DNA from: Agrobacterium pusense
Lineage (GTDB): Bacteria; Pseudomonadota; Alphaproteobacteria; Rhizobiales; Rhizobiaceae
Direction of reading: 5' to 3'
Assembly (NCBI RefSeq): GCF_900102105.1
Contig: NZ_FNBB01000004.1
Span: forward strand, 124,001 to 188,000
DNA: 64,000 bases
Shown here in pieces: positions 1 to 8,857 of this stretch; position 1 is the stretch's first letter, and every line of letters begins with the position of its first letter. The position numbers were made by a program, and so were the translations under genes. A model generated the notes under the pieces. That model worked only from the letters and a program-made list of their open reading frames with translations. It had not been told where the DNA came from and searched no databases.

Positions 1-604
1 CGTATCCCACAAAGATCGTGCCTGCCGTAACGAGACTGGACGAATTGTCGAGTGTCAGGAAACCGTTCCCTGTTGCCCCTTCGCCGATGTAGACGGTCCC
101 GGTCGAGACCGCGCTGCCATGTAACAGGGAGAGGGTACCGATGCCGTTACCGCCGACCGATAAGAGACCCTGGTTTTGCAGGGTCGCGCCCGAGAACGTG
201 ACGGTACCACCGATTCCCGCGGCGACGCCAAGGCTGAGCGAATTTGATAACAGGCTCCCATTGATAACCAAAGTACCGGACGAAACCTGCCCGACCGTGA
301 CGGAATTGGCCGTGGCAGATGTGCTGGCCACGACAACCGGGCCATCGCTGTTGATCAACACGTCATCGCCGGCATCGGGCACGTGGGCTGACGGCGCCCA
401 GTTCGTCGAGGCAGACCAACTGCCGCCCCCAGCGCCGGTCCAGTTCAAGGTTTCCGCACAAGCACTCTGACCAAGGCTAACGGAAAGAAGAATCGACAAA
501 AACCAGCCTGTGCCGAACACCGAAAGGCGCCCGGCAGCTTTCCTGCATGCAATACTTTCCGGAGAGGTTTCCCCATCCAAAAAGAGGCAGAAACAACCGG
601 ACAT
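1..604 (-). CDS. autotransporter-like repeat protein, N-terminal part (cut by window edge)
   Basis: The reverse strand stays open from an ATG at 604 to the window edge, so about 201 N-terminal residues are visible and the C-terminus is missing. A GGGAA-type ribosome site lies just before the ATG. Residues 1-50 hold a long signal-peptide region (basic CRKAAGR, hydrophobic core, then SACAET). After it come the passenger-like stretch ETLNWTGAGGGSWS and Gly/Ser/Thr/Val-rich beta-strand repeats such as GTVYIGEGATGNGFLTLD, which resemble passenger-associated transport repeats of type V autotransporters. A secreted or surface beta-helix protein is inferred. The beta-barrel domain that would prove type V secretion lies outside the window. 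A perfect palindrome sits 34 bases upstream of the start. Confidence 0.72.
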   Translation of the reverse strand, partial: MSGCFCLFLDGETSPESIACRKAAGRLSVFGTGWFLSILLSVSLGQSACAETLNWTGAGGGSWSASTNWAPSAHVPDAGDDVLINSDGPVVVASTSATANSVTVGQVSSGTLVINGSLLSNSLSLGVAAGIGGTVTFSGATLQNQGLLSVGGNGIGTLSLLHGSAVSTGTVYIGEGATGNGFLTLDNSSSLVTAGTIFVGY

Positions 605-637
605 TCAAACTTCCCTAATGAGCGCCGCACTATATCC

Positions 638-654
638 ATGATTCGGCGAATCAT
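638..654. promoter_or_regulatory. perfect palindrome upstream of the autotransporter-like gene
   Basis: ATGATTCG-G-CGAATCAT is a perfect inverted repeat with 8-base arms around one base, placed 34-50 bases before the ATG at 604. Its size and position fit an operator for a dimeric regulator. Which regulator is unknown. The rest of 655-810 shows no gene that I can support. Confidence 0.45.
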
Positions 655-810
655 TTCTTCACCGAACCAAGTGCATTAAGCCATTTTAGAAAGTCAGCGC
701 CAGCTATAACGTCACTAGGACAGGGGTTTACTTTGAACGCTGGATGAGTGCCGTGAAAAGCGGGCGGCTGCAGCTGATATCTTGCATTAAGCGCTTATGA
801 CATCGCAGGA

Positions 811-1335
811 TTACTGCCGGGCGAACCGTCCGAAGGCTCCACCCGAAAAGCACAGCGGATCACCATCACGATGGGCAGCGCGCAACACCTCGCCGACGAT
901 GATAGTGTGATCGCCCGCATCATGCGCCGCCGCCTGCCTGCACTCAAAACGGGCCAGCGTTCCGGGGATGACCGGTACACCTTCATCGTTCAATTCCCAT
1001 TCAAGATCATCGAAAGCACGGCCGTTGCGGGTGAAGCGGGCGCTCAGCACGTCCTGATCGGCGCTCAGCACATGAATGGCGAAATGGGTCGCGCCGCTGA
1101 AGGCCTGATAACGCGACGAGCTTTTCGCAGGTGACCACAGCACCAACGGCGGATCGAGCGAGACGGATGCGAAGCTGTTGACCGTCATGCCGATCGGGCC
1201 TTCCGGGGTCGTGGCTGTTACCACCGTAACACCTGTCGTGAAAGCGCCGAGCGCATTGCGAAAGCTGCGGCTGTTTTCGCCGCCGGGAACGAATACATGT
1301 TCATTGGGCATCTTGATTGCCTCTGCAACTGTCAT
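811..1335 (-). CDS. smoA: SmoA, flavin reductase of the sulfoquinovose monooxygenase system
   Basis: This 174-residue protein belongs to the flavin reductase-like (FMN-binding split barrel) family, shown by GAFTTGVTVVTA, then GMTVNSFASVSLDPPLVL in the first 70 residues. In the characterised Agrobacterium Smo pathway, SmoA makes reduced FMN with NAD(P)H for the monooxygenase SmoC. The ATG at 1335 overlaps the smoB stop (TGATG) and has AGAGG seven bases before it. A GTG three bases further upstream is possible but badly spaced. It is the last gene of the leftward smoC-smoB-smoA operon. The family assignment is clear and the specific role follows from the complete cluster around it. Confidence 0.9.
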   Translation of the reverse strand: MTVAEAIKMPNEHVFVPGGENSRSFRNALGAFTTGVTVVTATTPEGPIGMTVNSFASVSLDPPLVLWSPAKSSSRYQAFSGATHFAIHVLSADQDVLSARFTRNGRAFDDLEWELNDEGVPVIPGTLARFECRQAAAHDAGDHTIIVGEVLRAAHRDGDPLCFSGGAFGRFARQ

Positions 1336-2228
1336 CACGCCACCTCTTTTCCAATCGCAAGGGTGTAGAGTTCAAACCATGTCTGGCGGTCCATCGTCAC
1401 GCGAAGCGCATCGGCAGCGGTTTTGATGCGTTCGAGATTGTTGGTGCCAAGCACCGGAACGATCTTTGCCGGATGGCGCAGCAGCCAGGCGATCGCGACG
1501 GCCGTCGCGTCGACGCCCTGTTCCTTGCCGACGCGCTGCAGGGCAGCCATGGTACCGCCATGCGCGCCTGAGAACAGCGAACCGCCACCGAGCGGCGACC
1601 AGGCCATGGGCGAAATGCGCTTTTCCTGCAGGTAGGCGAGATCGCCATTCGTGAAGGAATCGGTGGCAAGCAGGCTCATTTCGATCTGGTTCGTCACCAG
1701 CCGGTTGCTCATGGCCGATTGCAGCAGCGAAAAATCCCACGGGCGGAAATTGGAGACACCAACCGCCTTGACCTTGCCCGACGCCACCAAGGCATCAAGT
1801 GCCTTGCCGGTTTCTTCCGCGTCGATCAGCGGGTCGGGGCGGTGAATGAGCAGCAGATCGACGTGATCCGTTCCCATGTCGCGCAGCGACGCTTCCACCG
1901 ACGCGTTGATGTGGACCGCGGTCGTGTCGTAATGCTTGACGCGGGCGGCAGCATGACGGCCGGCCGGGGCGACGATGCCGCATTTGGTGACGATTTCGAT
2001 TTTGTCGCGCAGTCCTGGCGCGGCTTTCAATCCGGCGCCAAGAATGGCTTCTGCCGTGTATCCGCCATAGATATCGGCCTGATCCATCGTTGTGATGCCC
2101 TGTGCGAGGCAGGCCTCGATCTTCGCCTGTACATGCGCCGGCGAGGTGTCTACATCGTCACCAATGCGCCACATGCCGTAAACGATGCGGCTGAGTTCGA
2201 GTGTGTCAGAAAGAGCGATACGTTCCAT
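1335..2228 (-). CDS. smoB: SmoB, NADPH-dependent 6-oxo-glucose reductase (aldo/keto reductase)
   Basis: This 297-residue aldo/keto reductase has the family tetrad in place: Asp49 and Tyr54 (DQADIY), Lys82 (VTKCG) and His128 (LLLIHRP). VGVSNF and a C-terminal VLGTNNLERI cofactor segment also fit. In the Smo pathway SmoB reduces 6-dehydro-D-glucose, the product of sulfoquinovose desulfonation, to glucose with NADPH. It acts in the cytoplasm. Its start overlaps the smoC stop (TGATG at 2228) and its stop overlaps the smoA start, so the three genes are translationally coupled. Family identity is seen directly and substrate is inferred from the operon. Confidence 0.92.
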   Translation of the reverse strand: MERIALSDTLELSRIVYGMWRIGDDVDTSPAHVQAKIEACLAQGITTMDQADIYGGYTAEAILGAGLKAAPGLRDKIEIVTKCGIVAPAGRHAAARVKHYDTTAVHINASVEASLRDMGTDHVDLLLIHRPDPLIDAEETGKALDALVASGKVKAVGVSNFRPWDFSLLQSAMSNRLVTNQIEMSLLATDSFTNGDLAYLQEKRISPMAWSPLGGGSLFSGAHGGTMAALQRVGKEQGVDATAVAIAWLLRHPAKIVPVLGTNNLERIKTAADALRVTMDRQTWFELYTLAIGKEVA

Positions 2229-3385
2229 CAGTGGCGTTCCCCATTGCCGAGCGGCGTCGCTGGCGTTTCAGAAGGCACCCGGCCATAGGCATGCGGCAGG
2301 GAGCAGGTTTTCATCTGCGGCAACACCTTGGTGCCGAAATGTTCCGCCTCGTCGAGATGCGGATAACCGGACAGGATGAAGGCGCGGATACCCATCTTCT
2401 GGTAATCCTCCAGCGCCGAAAGAACCTGATCCGTCGAGCCGACAAGTGCTGCACCGCAGCCGGAGCGCGCCCGGCCGATGCCGGTCCACAGATTGGGTTC
2501 GACATAACCGAACTTGTCAGCGAGTTCACGGGCCCGTGCCTGATGCGACACGCCAAGTGAACCGCTATCGTGGGCGCGGTTGCGGATCAGCTGGCCATAT
2601 TCATCATCGAGCTTGGAGACCAGATGTTCGGCATATTCGCGGGCTTCCTTTTCAGTATCGCGCACCACCATATGGACGCGCAGACCATAATCCAGCGTGC
2701 GGCCATGGGCGGAAGCGCGCTCGTTGGCGGCGCGCATGCGGTCCGCCAGCTGGTCCTTCGTCTCCGGCCACATCAGATAGACGTCGCATTGTGCGCCACA
2801 GAGCTCAAGGGCATCCGGAGAATAACCGCCGAAATAAAGAAGCGGGCCTCCATTCTGCTGGTAGGGTCTCGCCGGCTCGGTCGATACGCCCTTGAACTGG
2901 TAGATTTCGCCGTCGTGGTCGATGGTGTCGCGGGTCCAGGCCTGCCGCAAAATCTCGACGACCTCGTGGCTGCGCTTGTAACGAAAGGCGCTGTCGGCGA
3001 CTTCGCCCGGGAAGTCCGAGCTGATGACATTGAGGGTCAGGCGGCCTTTCAGCATGTGGTCGAGCGTGGCAACCGTACGCGCCAGCATGATCGGCTGCAT
3101 TTCGCCACAGCGGATAGCGGCAAGGAAATTGATACGGTCGCTGATCGGCGCACAGCCGGCGACAAAGCTCAGCGTATCCTGCCCCACCTGATAGGACGAC
3201 GGGCAGAGAATGTTGCGGAAGCCAAGTTCCTCAGCTTTTTTGACGATATCCGAGCAATGTTCGAAGCTGGAACGCAGGCTTCCATCCGGCACGCCGAGAT
3301 AGGCGTAATCATCGGAACACAAAGCGGAAAACCAGGAGACCTCGGCAGCATCGAGATCAGCGGATGTAACGGGTACGACGGTCAT
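2228..3385 (-). CDS. smoC: SmoC, FMNH2-dependent sulfoquinovose monooxygenase
   Basis: This 385-residue luciferase-like (LLM, SsuD-type) monooxygenase shows the typical elements of the family: an N-terminal barrel with FLAAIRCGEMQPIMLARTVATLDHMLKGRLTLNVIS, then YQFKGV and GPLLYFGGYSPDALEL, and a C-terminal SGYPHLDEAEHFG. In the established Smo pathway it takes FMNH2 from SmoA and O2, and cleaves the C-S bond of sulfoquinovose, giving sulfite and 6-dehydroglucose. It is the first gene of the leftward smoCBA unit, divergent from smoD with 101 bases between. A GAGGAATTG ribosome site precedes the ATG. Alkanesulfonate monooxygenase is the alternative by family alone; context favours SmoC. Confidence 0.92.
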   Translation of the reverse strand: MTVVPVTSADLDAAEVSWFSALCSDDYAYLGVPDGSLRSSFEHCSDIVKKAEELGFRNILCPSSYQVGQDTLSFVAGCAPISDRINFLAAIRCGEMQPIMLARTVATLDHMLKGRLTLNVISSDFPGEVADSAFRYKRSHEVVEILRQAWTRDTIDHDGEIYQFKGVSTEPARPYQQNGGPLLYFGGYSPDALELCGAQCDVYLMWPETKDQLADRMRAANERASAHGRTLDYGLRVHMVVRDTEKEAREYAEHLVSKLDDEYGQLIRNRAHDSGSLGVSHQARARELADKFGYVEPNLWTGIGRARSGCGAALVGSTDQVLSALEDYQKMGIRAFILSGYPHLDEAEHFGTKVLPQMKTCSLPHAYGRVPSETPATPLGNGERH

Positions 3386-3442
3386 GCAATTCCTCCTCAG
3401 GGCCGCTCTCGTTGTTCTTGCATAACATCAAGAAATATGTAA

Positions 3443-3459
3443 ATCAATGATGTATCAAT
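3443..3459. promoter_or_regulatory. candidate SmoD operator between smoC and smoD
   Basis: Reading on the minus strand this is ATTGATACATCATTGAT, two ATTGAT direct repeats 11 bases apart. Nearly the same 17 bases (ATTGATACACTATTGAT) occur on the plus strand at 4334-4350, ahead of smoE. Finding the same element in both promoter regions of the regulon makes it the best candidate for the binding site of the GntR-type regulator SmoD. A promoter for smoCBA and one for smoD must lie in this 101-base gap. Confidence 0.6.
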
Positions 3460-3486
3460 TTTTGTTTCGGGTGGAGGAAACGGCAT

Positions 3487-4191
3487 ATGAGACACACTGG
3501 TGGCAGTTTGCCCATGTATCTGCAGATCGCCGAAATGCTGGTGCGCGAGGTGTCAGCAGGGCGGCTGATCGACGGCGAGAAGCTTGCGCCGGAGCGCGAT
3601 ATGGCTGCCGATCTCGGCATCGCCGTCGGTACGCTACGCAAGGCGCTCGCCGAATTGCAGGAGCGCGGCCTTCTGGAGCGCGTACAGGGTTCCGGCAACT
3701 ACATCCGCGCGGTCAGCGATCCGCAAAGCGTCTACGCTTTCTTCCGGCTTGAACTGATCGAGGGCGGCGGCCTGCCGACAGCGGAGGTTCTGGATGTGAC
3801 CCGGCTAGCGAAGCCCGTCGATCTGCCCGCTTTTGGCACCTCCTCCGAAGGACACAGGATTCGTCGTCTGCGGCGCATTGCCGGCAAACCGGCCGCCATC
3901 GAGGAAATCTGGCTTGATGGTTCCTATGTTGACACGATCACCATCGAAAATATGTCGGAATCTCTCTACCTCTATTACCGCACTCGCCTCAACCTCTGGA
4001 TATCGAAGGCGGAGGATCGCGTCGATCTCGGCGAAGTGCCCGAATGGACGCCCGAAGCGTTCGGCCAGAAAGCAGGCGCATCCGTGCCCCGCGTCCTGCG
4101 TCTCAGCCAGGCGCAGGATGGTGCAGTGGCAGAAGTTTCCTGGACCTGGTTTGACCACACCGTGGCGCGCTACGTTTCTCGCATACGTTGA
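3487..4191 (+). CDS. smoD: SmoD, GntR/UTRA-family regulator of sulfoquinovose genes
   Basis: This 234-residue protein has an N-terminal GntR winged helix (about residues 8-75: PMYLQIAEMLVREV, LAPERDMAADLGIAVGTLRKAL, GLLERVQGSGNYI) and a C-terminal UTRA-type ligand domain (about 90-230) as in HutC-like regulators. Its ligand is probably a pathway sugar or intermediate. The start chosen has GGTGGAGG eight bases before the ATG. It lies between the smoCBA operon (divergent) and smoE-I (same strand, 334 bases downstream). Matching operator-like elements flank it at 3443-3459 and 4334-4350. The direction of control (probably repression) is inferred from the family. Confidence 0.87.
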   Translation: MRHTGGSLPMYLQIAEMLVREVSAGRLIDGEKLAPERDMAADLGIAVGTLRKALAELQERGLLERVQGSGNYIRAVSDPQSVYAFFRLELIEGGGLPTAEVLDVTRLAKPVDLPAFGTSSEGHRIRRLRRIAGKPAAIEEIWLDGSYVDTITIENMSESLYLYYRTRLNLWISKAEDRVDLGEVPEWTPEAFGQKAGASVPRVLRLSQAQDGAVAEVSWTWFDHTVARYVSRIR

Positions 4192-4525
4192 GTCTGCGCA
4201 AAATTCGCGTGATCTACAGGAGTGACGGAATTTGACGGCAGGCAAGCCAACCACTACCCGCCAGCGGGCGATTTTGCGGATATATTTCTTTTAATCAATG
4301 ACTTAGTAGTTTTTGATTTCTGTCAGAAATAAAATTGATACACTATTGATTTCCTTTTTGTGAAAGGTAATATCACGACCTCAGGGAGACAGGCGTTTCG
4401 CCACCCCACGTTACTGCCAGACAATCGGGCTCGATTTTCGAAGATGCAGTACGGGGAACTTGAAGGTTGATCCCGGCTATTGCGTCCATTGAAATTTCGG
4501 GCGTGCCGGTCGTGAGGAGGAAAAT
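4192..4525 (+). promoter_or_regulatory. smoD-smoE intergenic region with operator-like element
   Basis: No gene is seen in this gap. Positions 4334-4350 carry ATTGATACACTATTGAT, the counterpart of the element before smoC. A weaker partial copy starts at 4294 (ATCAATGACTTAG). The block 4280-4370 is markedly AT-rich compared with the coding DNA around it, as expected for the smoE-I promoter. I cannot place a -35/-10 pair with confidence. About 160 bases of leader follow before the smoE ribosome site GGAGGAAAAT. Confidence 0.55.
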
Positions 4526-5602
4526 ATGGCTTCAGTCAGCCTGCGCAAGCTGGACAAGAGTTACGGTGCGCTTCGCATCGTCAAGGGCATCGACCTTGAA
4601 ATCAACGATGGCGAATTCGTCGTATTTGTCGGCCCTTCCGGCTGCGGCAAATCAACGACGTTGCGCATGGTCGCAGGGCTGGAGAGCATTACTGGCGGCG
4701 AGGTGAAGATCGGCGACCGTGTCGTCAACCGGCTGCCGCCGCGCGAGCGCGACATCGCCATGGTGTTTCAGGACTATGCGCTCTATCCGCACAAGACGGT
4801 GCGCGAAAACATGGGCTTCAGCCTGAAGGTGCGTGGCGTCAGCGCCTCGCAGGCCAATGCCAGCATCGATGAGGCGGCAAAGATGCTAGGCATCGAGCAT
4901 CTTCTCGATCGGCGGCCTGGACAGCTTTCCGGCGGCCAGCGCCAGCGTGTTGCCATGGGGCGCGCCATCGTGCGCCGCCCGCAGGTATTTCTGTTCGATG
5001 AGCCGCTTTCCAACCTCGACGCTAAACTCCGCGGACAGGTACGCACGGAAATCAAGCGCCTGCACCAGCAGCTCGGCACCACCATCATCTATGTCACCCA
5101 TGACCAGGTGGAGGCGATGACGCTGGCGGACCGCATCGTCATCCTGCGCGGCGGCGATATCGAACAGGTCGGCACGCCAGATGAGGTTTATAACCGCCCG
5201 GAAAGCGTGTTCGTCGGCGGTTTCGTCGGTGCGCCCGCGATGAATTTTGCCCGCGCCAGGGTCAATGGTGACCGGCTGACATTTTCCGACGGCAATTCCC
5301 TGCCGATGGCGGCTATCCGGCCATCACGCGAAACGGGGCTGGAAGGACGCGACGTCATCGTTGGCATCCGCCCGGAACATTTCGGCCCCGCCGAAGGCTT
5401 CGGCAGCCAGCTTGCCGTGAAGGTGCAGGTTGTGGAACCGCTGGGCTCGGACACGCTCGTCCATTTCAGCCTCGGCGACGCGGCGCTGACCGCACGAATG
5501 CCGCCGCAGCTTCGGCCAACGCCGAACGAGGAACTGCGGATCGGAGTCGATCCGTCCAAGGTCCATCTTTTCGACGCAACAACGGAGCGCTCGATCCACT
5601 GA
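4526..5602 (+). CDS. smoE: SmoE, ATPase of the sulfoquinovosyl glycerol ABC importer
   Basis: This 358-residue MalK/UgpC-type ATPase has Walker A GPSGCGKST at residues 36-44, Q-loop FQDYALYPH near 81, signature LSGGQ at 134-138, Walker B VFLFDEP at 154-160, the H-loop VTHDQ, and a C-terminal TOBE/OB regulatory domain (about 240-358). It energises uptake through SmoG/SmoH with SmoF as receptor at the inner membrane. It starts the rightward smoEFGHI operon, with GGAGG eight bases before the ATG. The family is certain; the substrate is assigned by the operon. Confidence 0.92.
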   Translation: MASVSLRKLDKSYGALRIVKGIDLEINDGEFVVFVGPSGCGKSTTLRMVAGLESITGGEVKIGDRVVNRLPPRERDIAMVFQDYALYPHKTVRENMGFSLKVRGVSASQANASIDEAAKMLGIEHLLDRRPGQLSGGQRQRVAMGRAIVRRPQVFLFDEPLSNLDAKLRGQVRTEIKRLHQQLGTTIIYVTHDQVEAMTLADRIVILRGGDIEQVGTPDEVYNRPESVFVGGFVGAPAMNFARARVNGDRLTFSDGNSLPMAAIRPSRETGLEGRDVIVGIRPEHFGPAEGFGSQLAVKVQVVEPLGSDTLVHFSLGDAALTARMPPQLRPTPNEELRIGVDPSKVHLFDATTERSIH

Positions 5603-5637
5603 TTGCCGTGCAAAATGCCACGGCCAAGGGTTAATAA

Positions 5638-6900
<1,263 letters not shown>

Positions 6901-7024
6901 GCTTCGGGCCGGAAGGCGGCGTGTGCACCGCCCCCCTTCCGGCCGTTTCGACTGACAGGATGAAAGGCGCCTCAAGGGCGCGAAACGGGCCGGACATAAA
7001 CCGGTCCGACCGGGAGACGATGAC

Positions 7025-7984
7025 GTGAATCCAGTTGCGGGAGTGGCAGACGTGACAATGCCGGAAAGAACCATGGTTCGGGTGGACGAGAAACCGCAGC
7101 CGCGCTGGACGCGGTGGCTCGATCTCGGCGACCGGTCGCTGGCCGTGCTGCTACTCGCACCGGCGGCGATCCTGCTTTCGCTCATCATCGTTTATCCGGT
7201 GGCGCGGCTCGTCTATACGAGCTTCTTCAGCCTGTCGCTGACCTCGGGCCTGCCGGCGGAATTCATCGGCTTTGAAAATTACACGGCAATGTTCGACGAT
7301 CCGATTTTCTGGGAAACGACCTGGAATACGGTGCTGATAACGCTGATCACCGTGCCCGGCGCACTGTTCATGGGCCTTGGCCTCGCATTGCTCGCCAACC
7401 TGCCTTTCTCCATGCAGTGGCCAATGCGGCTTTCCCTTCTCATCCCCTGGGCGCTGCCGCTCTCCTTTGCAGGTCTCATCTTCGCGTGGTTCTTTCATTA
7501 TGAATATGGTGTGGTCAACGACGTGCTGAACCGGCTGGGCTTTGAAGGCATCATCTGGTTCAACTCGCCGAACTGGGCCTTTGCCGCCATCTGCCTGACG
7601 ATCATCTGGAAGACCTCCTCCTTCATGGCGCTCATGATCCTCGCCGGGTTGCAGACCATCCCGCGCTCGCTTTACGAGGCAGCGGATGTGGATGGCGCTG
7701 GCAGGATCAGGCAGTTCTTCGAAATCACCCTGCCGCTTCTGAAGCCATCGATTATCGTCGCCCTCATCTTCCGCACGATCACGGCGCTACAGACCTTTGA
7801 TATTCCATACATGATGACCGGCGGCGGCCCCGGCACATCCACCACGACGCTTGCCATGTATATCCACCAGAACACCGTCTCCTTCCTCGATCTCGGTTAC
7901 GGTTCGGCCTTAGCGGTCATGATGTTTGCGCTTTCCATGTGCGTCACCGCCGTTTACCTCCGTATCATCAGGACGAAGGACTGA
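7025..7984 (+). CDS. smoG: SmoG, importer permease subunit
   Basis: This is a 319-residue MalF/UgpA-type permease with six hydrophobic segments starting near residue 38 (LAVLLLAPAAILLSLIIVYPV). The EAA loop YEAADVDGAGRIRQFFEITLPLLKP sits in the C-terminal half and contacts SmoE. The GTG at 7025 follows GGGAGA and keeps the N-terminal cytoplasmic tail. An ATG at 7058 is an alternative. Its stop lies four bases before smoH. It pairs with SmoH to form the transmembrane channel of the sulfoquinovosyl glycerol importer. Confidence 0.88.
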   Translation: MNPVAGVADVTMPERTMVRVDEKPQPRWTRWLDLGDRSLAVLLLAPAAILLSLIIVYPVARLVYTSFFSLSLTSGLPAEFIGFENYTAMFDDPIFWETTWNTVLITLITVPGALFMGLGLALLANLPFSMQWPMRLSLLIPWALPLSFAGLIFAWFFHYEYGVVNDVLNRLGFEGIIWFNSPNWAFAAICLTIIWKTSSFMALMILAGLQTIPRSLYEAADVDGAGRIRQFFEITLPLLKPSIIVALIFRTITALQTFDIPYMMTGGGPGTSTTTLAMYIHQNTVSFLDLGYGSALAVMMFALSMCVTAVYLRIIRTKD

Positions 7985-7988
7985 TCCC

Positions 7989-8846
7989 ATGAGCAACGTT
8001 GCCACCTCTTCCGGTCTGTCCTCTTTCTTCTCGGGCAAGCCGCTGCGCTTCATCGCGGCCTCCATTCTTCTGATAAACGGCCTTTTCCCGGCTATCTGGA
8101 TCCTCTTCACCTCGCTGAAAACCGAGGCGGAGCTGACTGTCAAGCCGATCACCTGGTTTCCGCACGCGCCGACACTTGCGAACTACGTGCAGGCCTTTTC
8201 GGATCAGCCGCTGCACCTCTTCCTGTTCAACAGCTTCATGGTGGCGCTGCTTTCAACGGCACTGACCATCCTGATTTCGGTGCTCGCGGCTTACGCGCTG
8301 GCGCGGCTGAACCTTAAATACCGGGCGCTTATCCTGTCGCTCATCATCGCCGTTTCCACCTTTCCGCTGGTGACGCTGCTTGTGCCGCTGTTCGAAATCA
8401 TGCGGGCGCTCAATCTGCTCAACAGCTGGACGGCGCTGATCCTGCCCTACACGGTGCTGTCGCTGCCGGTCTGCACCTTGATGCTGGTCTCCTTCTTCGA
8501 AAGTATTCCGCGCGATCTCGAAAACGCTGCCATGATCGATGGCTGCACCCGCATCGGCGCGCTGTTCAAGGTCGTCGTGCCGCTTTGCGCGCCTGGTGTT
8601 TTCACCGCAGGCATCCTTGCCTTCGTGAATGCCTGGGACGAGTTCCTGCTGGCGCTTTCCTTCAATTCCAACCCTGCGCTACGCACACTGCCCGTTGGCA
8701 TCCAGCTTTATCAGGGGGAGTTCGCTTTCCCCTGGCCGGTCATTTCGGCAGCGTTGGTGGTCGGTATCGTGCCGGTCGCGATCCTCATCGTCATCTTCCA
8801 GGAACGGGTTGTCTCTGGCCTCACCGCCGGTGGTCTCAAGGGCTAA
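7989..8846 (+). CDS. smoH: SmoH, importer permease subunit
   Basis: This 285-residue MalG/UgpE-type permease has about six membrane helices (first near residue 20, FIAASILLINGLFPAIWILF) and the EAA loop LENAAMIDGCTRIGALFKVVVPLCAPG. The ATG at 7989 is preferred over an in-frame ATG at 7926, because the latter lies inside smoG and the former sits four bases after the smoG stop. The protein forms the heterodimeric channel with SmoG. smoI follows 11 bases downstream. Confidence 0.89.
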   Translation: MSNVATSSGLSSFFSGKPLRFIAASILLINGLFPAIWILFTSLKTEAELTVKPITWFPHAPTLANYVQAFSDQPLHLFLFNSFMVALLSTALTILISVLAAYALARLNLKYRALILSLIIAVSTFPLVTLLVPLFEIMRALNLLNSWTALILPYTVLSLPVCTLMLVSFFESIPRDLENAAMIDGCTRIGALFKVVVPLCAPGVFTAGILAFVNAWDEFLLALSFNSNPALRTLPVGIQLYQGEFAFPWPVISAALVVGIVPVAILIVIFQERVVSGLTAGGLKG

Positions 8847-8857
8847 AAGGTTAAGTC

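Noticed and set aside
7926-7988. Longer smoH starting at the ATG at 7926
   Set aside because: This start lies within smoG in another frame and has no ribosome site; the ATG at 7989 gives the usual permease N-terminus.
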